Of a stretch of 64,000 bases of DNA, positions 17,473 through 25,648 are shown piece after piece. The first letter of the stretch is position 1. Every line of letters begins with the position of its first letter. Position numbers and translations under genes: made by a program. The notes beneath the pieces were generated by a model. The model did no database searches, had not been told where the DNA came from, and was given only the letters and a program-made list of their open reading frames with translations. Source of the DNA: Magnetospirillum molischianum DSM 120 (GTDB taxonomy: Bacteria; Pseudomonadota; Alphaproteobacteria; Rhodospirillales; Magnetospirillaceae); NCBI RefSeq assembly GCF_000294655.1, contig NZ_CAHP01000020.1, positions 1-64,000 on the forward strand. Direction: 5' to 3'.

Positions 17473-17898
17473 GGGCGGAAGGAGAGTCGAACCCTAAGAA
17501 TTGCTCGAAATGGCTCGCGATGCCTGCCGCGTCCAGGCCGCCAGGATGGCTGCCATTTGTTAATGCGGAGGGGATTTTGGAGCGGGTGGTGTTCCTTTGC
17601 TGGCGAAACAATGACGGCAATAAGCTGTCCGTCCCAATTCTCCGTGAGCGAGCGCAGGAAGACGGTGATCACGTCGGGCCAGCCCTGCGGTTTCGAGATC
17701 GGTGTTAAGCGGAACTCTCCTGGTCTGCTGTAGCGCCAGTCCGTGCAGCGACGGCAACACCAGCATTTACAACCGCCTCCAGGCGATTGCGGTCGGCGGC
17801 ACTTACTCCGACGAGGATTCCTTCACGCATTCCTCAGACTCGTACATCCGGCGAGCCGAGGGAAACCACAGTGGGGCTCTTGTGTCAGATTTTGACCG
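17473..17898. other. Intergenic stretch without a recognised gene
   Basis: About 425 bases between two convergent genes. The minus strand contains an open stretch DVITVFLRSLTENWDGQLIA that looks protein-like, but it continues into unrelated sequence and no family was recognised, so it may be a relic. No T-tract terminator was seen for either neighbour. Confidence 0.4.
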
Positions 17899-18531
17899 CT
17901 ATTTGCCGAATTTATGTTCGAAATCCGAGAACAACCGACACAGACCACTGGATAAGATAAATCCGGGCGGGCACCCATCCTCACTGGGAGGCACGATCTG
18001 CAAGACACAAAAACCTTGATGGAATTCGATGCAGCATTGCCCGTTGCGTCGACCGGCGCATCCGCACCCAACTTCCAGATTGCCGTTCGGCACGACCACA
18101 TCGCCGGAGACATAGACCGAACCGCAGCCGCCGATATCGGCCCGAGAACCATTGGTGACGGTGACGTTGCCGCCAATGAAGCTGTTTCCGTTCACTCGCA
18201 ATTCTGAATTGACGTTGGTCGCATCGCCGCGGATCACGGTGGTTCCGCCGCGATCCTGGGTGCCGATCTCGGTCACACTCGATCCGTGGGTCGAGTAATT
18301 CGTGACGTTTCCCATGACATTGGTTGTCGAGGTCCCCTTTCCACTGGTTGTGGAGCCGATTCTGGTGCTGGCTGCCCCCGAACCCGCGGCCACGCTGCTG
18401 ACGTCGCCCTCAACTTTTACCGACAGGCCGGCCGAGGACTGAGCCCAGGCCGATGGCGGGAAGAACGACTGTTCCAGTCCCAGAGCGATCATGGCCGAGG
18501 CAAACAAGAGAAAGAGGACACGGAGCCACAT
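17899..18531 (-). CDS. Secreted protein with repetitive Asn/Thr/Gly-rich beta segment and Cys-rich C-terminus
   Basis: The 210-residue product has a signal peptide (1-30, ending AWAQ). The middle is a beta-rich repeat-like stretch (SGKGTSTTNVMGNVTNYSTH, TTVIRGDATNVNSEL, FIGGNVTVTNGSRADIGG). A cysteine-rich end follows (GCGCAGRRNGQCCIEFHQGF), with ten cysteines in about 75 residues. The composition of the middle recalls curlin or HfaA/HfaD-type surface subunits. It is the last gene of the minus-strand set containing a CsgG-type lipoprotein, so I infer an exported surface component. No family was recognised. Confidence 0.65.
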   Translation of the reverse strand: MWLRVLFLLFASAMIALGLEQSFFPPSAWAQSSAGLSVKVEGDVSSVAAGSGAASTRIGSTTSGKGTSTTNVMGNVTNYSTHGSSVTEIGTQDRGGTTVIRGDATNVNSELRVNGNSFIGGNVTVTNGSRADIGGCGSVYVSGDVVVPNGNLEVGCGCAGRRNGQCCIEFHQGFCVLQIVPPSEDGCPPGFILSSGLCRLFSDFEHKFGK

Positions 18532-18576
18532 GATATCTATCGATCCGGATCGGATTTTAATGAAACATACGAAAAA

Positions 18577-19197
18577 TCAATACCTATATAGGTATCGGTC
18601 TATGAATTGTGTTCTTTGAATTCTGTCGATTTCGGCGTCGGCTGCGCTCCCGGCATAGGCTTGGCTGCGATCGAACAGCGGCACCACCATGACGGCCGGC
18701 CTGTCGTGATCGACGAACCGGTTCTCTTTCCGTAGCTTTTCGAGCAGCAAGGCGTTCTGGTTGCGATCGATCGCGCGATCGGCGGCGCTTTCCGCCGGTC
18801 CGAGAAACGGTGACGGAGCCTCCTTCGTGACCACCACGACAGATGGAGCCGTGGGGTGCCCCACCGGGTTGCCGGTTGCTCTGAGCAGGACGCTTGGCGG
18901 AACAAGGATCGGATTGGGACGCAGCGACGAATCGAGGCCGGGAAGGGGGGAGACAGGGACGCGGTCGGATTGCAGGACGATCACCGGGGCACCGGACGGC
19001 GATACGGTCTTCTGCGCGGGGGGATCCGTAGTGGGCGGCGATTGGGTCGCCTCGACCCTGGGCGGGTGCCCCCCCTCGTTAACGGCAGCGGGGAGAGGTT
19101 TACTTCCCTCCGCCTGGGCGCGGGGGAGGGAAAGGAGCATGGGCGCGAGGCCGGCCATGAGTGTCAACAGGCTTCGCCGAAGGATCATCGCTCTCAC
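18577..19197 (-). CDS. Exported Pro-rich protein of the CsgG-like locus
   Basis: The GTG start at 19197 overlaps the stop of the CsgG-type gene (GTGA), so the two are translationally coupled. The first 30 residues are a signal peptide ending LPRAQA. The mature part is Pro/Ser/Val-rich and probably extended (LPGLDSSLRPNPILVPPSVL). It ends with a charged helix (AADRAIDRNQNALLLEKLRK) and an aromatic tail (QFIDRYLYRY). It could be a periplasmic accessory of the secretion channel, comparable in position to CsgE/CsgF, but no similarity was seen. Confidence 0.6.
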   Translation of the reverse strand: MRAMILRRSLLTLMAGLAPMLLSLPRAQAEGSKPLPAAVNEGGHPPRVEATQSPPTTDPPAQKTVSPSGAPVIVLQSDRVPVSPLPGLDSSLRPNPILVPPSVLLRATGNPVGHPTAPSVVVVTKEAPSPFLGPAESAADRAIDRNQNALLLEKLRKENRFVDHDRPAVMVVPLFDRSQAYAGSAADAEIDRIQRTQFIDRYLYRY

Positions 19198-20753
19198 CCA
19201 TTGGCCTGGAACGTGATCTTTTTAACCGTCGTCTGCACCGAATCGACTTGCTGATGTTTGTAAATGACGTAGGGCAATCCGTTGAAGTCGGGCGGCGTGT
19301 TGATCGGGGTGAGATCCGGTTCCTTCAGGAAGGGAAGCGCATTGGCCCCGCGATAATCGATGGTGGTTGCCACGCAGGCGATCGATTCGGGAGCCGTGTC
19401 GTTGAGCACGATCTGGAAACTGTTCTGTGCCGGGATCAGGACGCTCCGTCCAGGGACCAGATGATTGTCGCGCTGGAATTGGCTGGGAAAAATCCGCGTG
19501 ACCCGAATGCTGCCCTGCTCGTGATATTCGTAATAGCAGTAAAGATTCGATGGGGAATCGACCGAGGCGCGGACAGACACCACATCGCCGAGCGCGGAAA
19601 CCGGCCGGGTCAGGGTGAGCGTCAGACCGAACGGATCGCGCCCTGAAGGGGGCGTCGGGGCCGAGGCAGGCGGGGCCTCCGCCGGATTCGCCGGCTTGGC
19701 GTTGACGATCTCGTTGGGCAGGACATTTTCGTTATACAGAGCGTTAAAAAGCTGAAAATCGATCCGCCCGTCAGCATTAAGACCACGTTTCAGCTTGGCC
19801 GCGCTGACTGCCAGTTGCAACGCCTCGCGCATCACCCCGTCAACGGGACCGGCATACTCACGTGTGGCATTCAGGGCGGTCTGGACCGCCCTGGTCCGGG
19901 CTTCGGCGGACAGGCCATCGTAATAAGCCTGGGCCGACTGCATTGAGGCCGGGTCGGTCGAGGGCAGTTCGAGACAGCGATGATAGGGAACGTGGGTATA
20001 TTTTCCAAGCAATTCGATCAGGCTGTATTCCAGCAGGGTTCGCACCGCCTGCCCCCGGCCCTCTCGCTTCGACGAGGCCAGGGAAACCGACAGGGCGGCG
20101 CCGAAAGCGCCATTTTGGATCAGTCCGCGCGCGGATTCCGATTCGCTTTCGGACACGACGGTGATGGTGTTGCTGGTGGTGATCCCGGTCTTAACGGTTC
20201 GGGTCGAGATATCAACCAGTTGCAGATCGATGCTGATCGTATCGAAGCTCTGGTCCTTGCCGCCACCGATCGAGGCGAAAGGAACGGTGAACGAGCCCGA
20301 GGCGCTGTCGCGGACGATACTATTGTCGGCCTGGGAGACCGATCCCCGGATGTAAACTGGGGGAATCTTGCTCGGGTTCGATTTCAGTGGGACGAGCGCG
20401 TTCTGGATGTTGCCGATCTGACTGCCCTGGCCCTCGATATGGAAGTAGCTGAAAGCCTCGCTACGTTTGCTCATATCCGAGATGGCGTTGATGGTCATGT
20501 CAACCGTGCTGACCTTGACTGTCCCGGTTGCATCCTCAATTTTTTCGCTGGTGATCGGAATTCCCCGCCGCGCACCATCAAGAAAAAGTTGATCCATGCA
20601 GTTTTTGGCCTGATTGAGGTTGGTCAAGGTTTTGGCCACCGGGGTCCGCGGCTGCATGATGGTCGACGTATTCTTGGGATCAGTCATGCAGCCGCCCAAC
20701 GACACCGCGCCGACGATGGCGCAGACAACGGCCCCCCTGGTTCTCACGATCAT
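19194..20753 (-). CDS. CsgG/HfaB-family lipoprotein with C-terminal DUF4384-like domain
   Basis: CsgG-family lipoproteins form outer membrane channels that export curlin, and HfaB does the comparable job for the holdfast anchor. This 519-residue protein has a lipobox (AVSLGGC, Cys22). A CsgG-like domain covers about 45-265 (DISTRTVKTGITTSNTITVV, VRTLLEYSLIELLGKY). A short segment resembling a peptidoglycan-binding motif (REYAGPVDGVMREALQLAVS, 300-350) comes next. The C-terminal beta domain, about 380-490, is DUF4384-like (LGDVVSVRASVDSPSNLYCYYE). The extra domains are absent from CsgG and HfaB. Spacing before the start includes AAGGA. It is the central gene of the secreted-protein set. Confidence 0.75.
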   Translation of the reverse strand: MIVRTRGAVVCAIVGAVSLGGCMTDPKNTSTIMQPRTPVAKTLTNLNQAKNCMDQLFLDGARRGIPITSEKIEDATGTVKVSTVDMTINAISDMSKRSEAFSYFHIEGQGSQIGNIQNALVPLKSNPSKIPPVYIRGSVSQADNSIVRDSASGSFTVPFASIGGGKDQSFDTISIDLQLVDISTRTVKTGITTSNTITVVSESESESARGLIQNGAFGAALSVSLASSKREGRGQAVRTLLEYSLIELLGKYTHVPYHRCLELPSTDPASMQSAQAYYDGLSAEARTRAVQTALNATREYAGPVDGVMREALQLAVSAAKLKRGLNADGRIDFQLFNALYNENVLPNEIVNAKPANPAEAPPASAPTPPSGRDPFGLTLTLTRPVSALGDVVSVRASVDSPSNLYCYYEYHEQGSIRVTRIFPSQFQRDNHLVPGRSVLIPAQNSFQIVLNDTAPESIACVATTIDYRGANALPFLKEPDLTPINTPPDFNGLPYVIYKHQQVDSVQTTVKKITFQANG

Positions 20754-20815
20754 CAGCCGTCCTTAATATTGCTACTCGTGGTCTAATGCGCTGCGTCGCA
20801 ATGAAAAATCACAGA

Positions 20816-21184
20816 TTACTTACACCCGACGGCAATGACGTTGCCGATCACAACGGTGCTTGTGGCTTCCTTTTCCTTCAGCTCATCCATCAGCGAGGTT
20901 GGAACCTTGATGAACTCCTTCTCCTTGGTCCGGCCGACCTGGGCCGCACCGTCCTTGCAGTCGGCAAGGGTGTCCTGGGGTAACAGGTTGCCGCCCTGAC
21001 GCCCGACCTGCAACAGGGCGCGAGACTCCATATCGTTCATCTGGGTGTTCGTCCCACTGACGGAGAGACCGCCGGTGCTCTGGGCCAGCCCCTGGTTGCA
21101 GGGGGAGGCGAGCGCCACGCCGACCACCCCCCACAGGACCCACCATCCCGCCCGCGTCGAGAGGCCGAGAGACGGGAGCGCCAT
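20816..21184 (-). CDS. Small secreted protein of the CsgG-like locus
   Basis: The 122-residue product has a hydrophobic N-terminal export signal ending near GLAQS and a mature part with TGGLSVSGTNTQMNDMESR, LLPQDTLADCKDG and SSTVVIGNVIAVGCK-like C-terminal residues with two cysteines. It starts 2 bases after the stop of the preceding secreted protein gene, so they are one transcript. The position between fibre-like subunits and the CsgG-type channel suggests a subunit or chaperone role (inference). No family was recognised. Confidence 0.6.
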   Translation of the reverse strand: MALPSLGLSTRAGWWVLWGVVGVALASPCNQGLAQSTGGLSVSGTNTQMNDMESRALLQVGRQGGNLLPQDTLADCKDGAAQVGRTKEKEFIKVPTSLMDELKEKEATSTVVIGNVIAVGCK

Positions 21185-21186
21185 GA

Positions 21187-21552
21187 TTACCGGCTACCCG
21201 TGCATGCGCTGCTGCCCATCGAGCCGATGATGTTTTCAGCGCAGGCCTTGCTGCCCTCGGCATTGGCGCTGACGTTGCCAACATCGACATCGCTATGGAA
21301 ATCCGTGGCGTTGCCGTCGGTGGCGGAGCCGATCACGTTGCGGGCCACGGCACCGTCGCCCTTGGCGGTGGCGGTGACGTCCTTGGCCTGAACCTTGGAA
21401 TCGAACTTACCGGAAAGGTTCGGACCGCTGGCGGTGGCGTGGCCTTCGCCCTTGACCAGACTGTTGCCGAAGCTGCCAGACGCGCTTTGCGCAGAGGCGA
21501 AAGACGAGCAGGCAACGAGAGCGACGAAAGTAAAGACGGAAATCTTGATCAC
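21187..21552 (-). CDS. Secreted fibre-like subunit candidate (paralog A)
   Basis: GTG start at 21552 with GGAGAG six bases upstream. Signal peptide 1-21 (ending FASAQ). The mature 100 residues are small, polar and beta-prone, with repeated units: GDGAVARNVIGSATDGNATD and GSKACAENIIGSMGSSACTG, each containing an A.N.IGS motif, joined by alternating Val/Asp strands (HSDVDVGNVSANAEG). The same GDGA.A.N.IG motif occurs in the next upstream gene, so the two are paralogs. Such sequences suit an amyloid or beta-solenoid subunit exported by the CsgG-type channel (inference). Confidence 0.65.
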   Translation of the reverse strand: MIKISVFTFVALVACSSFASAQSASGSFGNSLVKGEGHATASGPNLSGKFDSKVQAKDVTATAKGDGAVARNVIGSATDGNATDFHSDVDVGNVSANAEGSKACAENIIGSMGSSACTGSR

Positions 21553-21609
21553 ATTTTCTCTCCAAAAAAGGGTCGCACAGAAAGAAAGTTAATTCCAATC
21601 ACATTGCTC

Positions 21610-21948
21610 TTAACGCTCTGTTGAACTTGAGGGGGATTCAGAAGTGATGCACCCCTCGTTGGCGGAACGCTGTTGGCCATTCACGACGATCGAGACGTTG
21701 CCTTTGATCGAGCCAGACGTAACTGCCCCGATGCAATTGGTTGCGCGAGCGCCATCACCACCGGTTGTTTTGGTGGTGATGTCTCCGGTTTTGACAGTGA
21801 TGTTGACATCGCCCTGGATTGACGGGGACGCTCCACTCGCCCTGTCTTGCTGTGCCATCGCTGGTAGCGCGGTGAGGGACAGCATCAGAACTGCTGCCAG
21901 ACAGTGTTTTGCTAGGAGTCTGCTTCCCATAAAACGGCAAAACATCAT
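21610..21948 (-). CDS. Secreted fibre-like subunit candidate (paralog B)
   Basis: The first gene of the set has a signal peptide ending PAMAQQ. The mature part has alternating beta segments (SPSIQGDVNITVKTGDITTK) and then GGDGARATNCIGAVTSGSIK and GNVSIVVNGQ. It shares the GDGA.A.N.IG motif with the downstream gene and keeps two cysteines. The start may be the ATG at 21948 or the one at 21930; neither has a strong ribosome site. The upstream region is AT-rich and probably carries the promoter of the whole leftward set. Confidence 0.6.
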   Translation of the reverse strand: MMFCRFMGSRLLAKHCLAAVLMLSLTALPAMAQQDRASGASPSIQGDVNITVKTGDITTKTTGGDGARATNCIGAVTSGSIKGNVSIVVNGQQRSANEGCITSESPSSSTER

Positions 21949-21960
21949 TTTTCACCACTA

Positions 21961-21989
21961 TTGACATACAAAAAATATAGATAAATAAT
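21961..21989 (+). promoter_or_regulatory. Sigma70-like promoter pointing right
   Basis: TTGACA (21961-21966) and AATAAT (21984-21989) are separated by exactly 17 bases in a very AT-rich stretch. The -35 box is perfect and the -10 box matches 5 of 6. It points towards the OmpA-family gene, whose start is about 720 bases away, so it could drive a long leader or a small RNA. This is a sequence match only. Confidence 0.4.
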
Positions 21990-22718
21990 TTAAAGTCGTT
22001 TTTATGCGACTGTCAAGATCATATGATCAAAATTCAACGCCATAAGGTTGATGGGGTGTCTTCAGGAAAACTCGATGAAGAGTTGAGTGGATTCAGTGGG
22101 TTGAGGTTCCCCTTTGGCGCGACGTCAAACGAAGACATGGGAATGTCCGGGACTGAAGCTATCTGCCGAGACCATCGACGGGGTGTTCTCCGCGATCCAA
22201 ACAACCGGAGCGATGCCGAATAGGCGCGGACTTCGCCGCTCGGCCTTCCTTCCGGGAACTCAAAAGGGGGGTGCAGATGGGGGCTTTCCCTATAAAACAA
22301 CGACATCGATATTATGATCTGAGGGCGACATTCGATAGAGGAGTTGCGTTTCGTTGCATCGTCACAAGGCGCTTGAAACTCTTAATGTCTGGCCTTAAAA
22401 TGATTAACAAAAGTTTGCTGTTGATTTTGTGGTGCCAAGCTTTTTATTTTGCTTTACTTGTAAAGTTTAGATTCGCGTAGACCGAAGCATCCCCGTGATT
22501 CGTTTTTCTATTAGGATCATTTCCAGATGCGTATTTTAGATCGGAAGAATTTCTTTTCTGGATCGGCCCTGTCGGCCATTCCCTCCGACGCCGCCCTCTG
22601 TTCCGCCAGCCATGAAAAGGTCAGGCCCGGCGACGATATCGGGATGCCTGGAATTCATCGCCTCGTTCCGGGAATCGAGGTGCGTTTTCATTTGATCTCG
22701 ACCGTATGGGGAACCGTC
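21990..22718. other. Long gene-free region before the OmpA-family gene
   Basis: About 730 bases without a convincing coding frame; the short frames lack signal peptides, conserved motifs and ribosome sites. Two AT-rich patches (to about 22020 and about 22370-22520) flank a GC-richer middle. With the promoter at 21961 it could be a long untranslated leader, a small RNA gene or a relic; nothing decides among these. Confidence 0.4.
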
Positions 22719-23456
22719 ATGAGTCGGACCCGACTTGCCTTGTGTGGGAGCGCTGTCGCCGTCGTCTTGGCGATCCTCTCTCCCGGTGCGCAAGCCGAGG
22801 ACACCATCCTGTATCAGGAGCCGCCAACCCCCGGCGAGTTCCTGGGCAGCCTCGGCCTTCAGCAGGTGCCCCAGACGCGCAGCTTTGCCCCTAGCCAGCC
22901 GACGGCCAAGACCCGTTCTCTCGTCTTTCCGGGCAGTCAGCCGCCGGCGGAGCAGGCCACCTCCGCAGCGATGCGACCGCAAGCCCGGGAGGACACCTCG
23001 CGTCGGCGACCGGCCGCGGCACCACGTCCGACCGTCGCCTTCCCACTGACTTTTGCGGTCAATTCGACCGAGATTTCGCCGCAGGCGCAGCGCTTTATTG
23101 ATAGCGTCGCGGCGGCAATGAAGTTGCAATCCGATCTGCGGCTACAGATTTCGGGCCATACCGATCTTTCTGGAGCGGCTGACGTTAATCTTCTCTTGTC
23201 GCAGCGCCGTGCGGAATCGGTTCGTAACTATCTGGTCGGGCAGAAGGGCATTTCCCCCGACCGTTTCGAGGTGGAGGGCGAAGGGTCGTTCCGTCCGCTG
23301 GTGCCCTCCGATCCGCGCAACCCGGCCAACCGACGCGTCGAGTTCTCCCGGATCAACCCGACATTATCGGAAGCCCCTCCCCCACAACAGGAGAAGGGCA
23401 AACCGGTGGAAATATCCGGGTCGCCGCCACCTTCCGCTCAGAAAATAAATCATTAG
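22719..23456 (+). CDS. OmpA-family outer membrane or periplasmic protein
   Basis: The ATG at 22719 gives 245 residues with a signal peptide (1-28, ending GAQAED) and GGGGA-type spacing upstream; longer frames start in non-coding sequence. The N-terminal 100 residues are Pro/Gln-rich and unstructured. The C-terminal domain (110-220) is OmpA-like and peptidoglycan-binding: LTFAVNSTEISPQAQRFIDS, QISGHTDLSGAADVNLLLSQ, RRAESVRNYL and NPANRRVEF. It diverges from the CsgG-type set and may anchor that system to the cell wall, but could be independent. Confidence 0.8.
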   Translation: MSRTRLALCGSAVAVVLAILSPGAQAEDTILYQEPPTPGEFLGSLGLQQVPQTRSFAPSQPTAKTRSLVFPGSQPPAEQATSAAMRPQAREDTSRRRPAAAPRPTVAFPLTFAVNSTEISPQAQRFIDSVAAAMKLQSDLRLQISGHTDLSGAADVNLLLSQRRAESVRNYLVGQKGISPDRFEVEGEGSFRPLVPSDPRNPANRRVEFSRINPTLSEAPPPQQEKGKPVEISGSPPPSAQKINH

Positions 23457-23631
23457 ACACGGGTAACGTGACTGTTCGCGCCCAAAGAATCACCTGGACA
23501 CTTTCGGAAACCAGCATTGACCGGCCGAAATGGCGCTGACGAGGTGATTGTTGGCCCGATTCTAGGGCGTGGAATAGGCTCTCCATAGGTCCGAGGGAGA
23601 GATTGCGAGGGGCGGTGGCCCCCTCCAATAA

Positions 23632-24390
23632 TCAGGGTTTGTCTCCATTCCTGGGGCCGTTGGCCAGGATGGAGGCGATCGCGGCGACCACCACCGAAGG
23701 TTGGTCAGCTAGATAGAAATGCCCTCCTTCGAACATTTGGAGGGCGAATGGTCCCGAGGTCCATTCCCGCCAGCCCAGCGCCTCCTGGAGGGGCAGATCA
23801 GGATCATCGCGACCAAGGAACACGGTGAGCGGGCCGTCGAATCGGCTGGCCGGGCGGGCATGATAGGTTTCGATCAGACGGTAATCGTGCCGTACTGCCG
23901 GCAGCACCATCGCCCGCACCTCGGGAGCTTGGAGTAGACCCGGCGGCGTCCCGCCGAGGCGAAGCAGTTCGGCACAGAGGCGATCGTCATCGAGTTGGTG
24001 TAGACCGCCGCCATGATGATACTGGGGCGGTTCACGCGCCGACAGGAACATCTGGCACGGCCGTCGCCGCAGGGTCAGGGCCAGTTCGAACCCCACTGCC
24101 GCACCCATGCTGTGGCCAAATAAGGCCCAGGGGCGGTCGAGCAGCGGTTCCACCGCCTCGGCCAAGGCGGCGACCAGGGCGGGGATGTCGTCCGGAAGCG
24201 GCTCGCTCAGACGATTCTCTCGGCCGGGCAAACAAACCAGCACCGGTTCGATCAGTGGCGGCAGCAGCGGCGGCCAGGCTCGGAACAGGCCTGGGGTGCC
24301 GCCGGCATGAGGTAGGCAGAGCAGCCGTATCGCCGGTTCGGGGGCGGGACGGGGGCGGCGCAGCCATCCCCGCCGCTGTTCGGCGTTCAC
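23632..24390 (-). CDS. Type II thioesterase of the siderophore locus (PchC/YbtT-like)
   Basis: Type II thioesterases clear stalled or wrong acyl groups from NRPS carrier proteins in the cytoplasm. The 252-residue protein has the typical start IRLLCLPHAGGTPGLFRAW, VCLPGRENRLSEP, the nucleophile motif LFGHSMGAAVGFEL and a late catalytic His in EGGHFYLAD. Its start overlaps the stop of the RhtX-like transporter gene by four bases. It is the last gene of the TonB receptor operon and of the whole siderophore locus. Confidence 0.9.
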   Translation of the reverse strand: MNAEQRRGWLRRPRPAPEPAIRLLCLPHAGGTPGLFRAWPPLLPPLIEPVLVCLPGRENRLSEPLPDDIPALVAALAEAVEPLLDRPWALFGHSMGAAVGFELALTLRRRPCQMFLSAREPPQYHHGGGLHQLDDDRLCAELLRLGGTPPGLLQAPEVRAMVLPAVRHDYRLIETYHARPASRFDGPLTVFLGRDDPDLPLQEALGWREWTSGPFALQMFEGGHFYLADQPSVVVAAIASILANGPRNGDKP

Positions 24391-25637
24391 CGGGCCTCTC
24401 CCACCGCTGCTGCCGATACCGGGGCGGTGATCGTCGTCGTGCCGCCGTCAGGCCGATAGCGCAGCGATAGTAGTGCCGCCAGCAGCCCGGCCAGCACCGC
24501 CAGCCCGAGTACCCCGCCATAGCCGATCTGGCCGGCTAAAGCGGCGGCGCCCGACATCGTTGCCATCGCGAATAGCATGTTCAGGCTATACTGGACTGTG
24601 TAATCGGTGGCCGGGCGGTCGGGCGATGCATGGTCCATCATCAGGGTGGACAGTACCGTAGCCGCCGGATTGTAGAGCAGGAAATACAGCAGGACGGCGG
24701 TGGTGACGCTAACCGTTCCGGTCAGGCCGAATACCGGCAGGGCGAGAGCTGCGATACCGAGGATTTGCAGCAGGGCGGCCCAGATCATTCCGCGCCGTCG
24801 GCCCAGCCGGGGCAGTAGCCAGCCGGTGGCCATCGCCGCTGCCATTCCGGCCAGCGAGCCGAGCACGTTGACGGCGAAGCCGATCCGGTCCATCTCCCAG
24901 CCAGCATCGACCAGGATCGGGATGATCAGGGCGTAGGCCAGACTGCTGCCGATCGGATAAAGCAGCAGAAGCAGCAGCCACAGCCGCCCGCCCGGCTGAT
25001 GCCAGAAGGTGGCGACGGAGCGGAACAGATTGGCCCCGAGGTTGGGGACGAGGGCCCAGGGCGGCTCGCGGTACCACAGCAATTGTAGCAGCGAGACCGA
25101 GGTGCCTGCGGCGAGTAGCAGCAGGCTGCCCTGCCAGCCGAGATAGGGATAGGTAATCAACACCACGCCGCCGCCCAGCATGTTGCCGAACAGGTTGCCG
25201 GCGATCTGGATGCCGTTGCCGAAGCCGCGATCGGACGGTGCCAGCAATCGGCAGGCCAAGCCATCGACGGCGATGTCCTGCGAGGCCGACAGCACCGCCA
25301 CCGCTAGTCCGAGCAGATAGATGGTCCAGAAATCGTCGATGACGTCGAACCGGCCCATTGTCGCCAAGGTCAGTGCCAGCCCGGTTTGGGTCAGCAGCAG
25401 CCAGACCCGGTAATGTCCCCAGCGGCCGAACCGGATACGGTCCACCAACGGAGCCCACAGGAATTTCAGCGGCCAGACCAGCCCGAGCATGTAGATCAGG
25501 CCGATCTGGTCGAGGCTGGCACCCTGGTCGCGCAGGATCGCCACTAGGGCAACCACCAGGAAGCCTAGCCCTAGATATTGGGTGGTGTAGAGGCTGGTCA
25601 GCAGCCACCACGTCGCCGGTGCGGTCTTGCGCTCCAT
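24387..25637 (-). CDS. RhtX/FptX/YbtX-type siderophore permease (MFS)
   Basis: The 416-residue protein has about 12 hydrophobic segments and opens with TTQYLGLGFLVVALVAILRD, followed by GLVWPLKFLWAPLVDR and SASQDIAVDGLACRLL. These motifs are shared by AmpG and the RhtX/FptX siderophore importers. FptX carries ferric pyochelin across the inner membrane, and YbtX belongs to yersiniabactin loci. The ATG at 25637 has GAGGAGAGCGAG upstream; longer frames run through the receptor gene and are not coding. It lies 11 bases after the receptor stop. Confidence 0.85.
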   Translation of the reverse strand: MERKTAPATWWLLTSLYTTQYLGLGFLVVALVAILRDQGASLDQIGLIYMLGLVWPLKFLWAPLVDRIRFGRWGHYRVWLLLTQTGLALTLATMGRFDVIDDFWTIYLLGLAVAVLSASQDIAVDGLACRLLAPSDRGFGNGIQIAGNLFGNMLGGGVVLITYPYLGWQGSLLLLAAGTSVSLLQLLWYREPPWALVPNLGANLFRSVATFWHQPGGRLWLLLLLLYPIGSSLAYALIIPILVDAGWEMDRIGFAVNVLGSLAGMAAAMATGWLLPRLGRRRGMIWAALLQILGIAALALPVFGLTGTVSVTTAVLLYFLLYNPAATVLSTLMMDHASPDRPATDYTVQYSLNMLFAMATMSGAAALAGQIGYGGVLGLAVLAGLLAALLSLRYRPDGGTTTITAPVSAAAVGEAR

Positions 25638-25648
25638 GCTCGCTCTCC

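Noticed and set aside
16727-17620. 297-codon minus-strand frame
   Set aside because: It overlaps the plus-strand secreted protein gene, which has an ideal ribosome site and signal peptide; the minus frame is Arg/Pro-rich and domainless.
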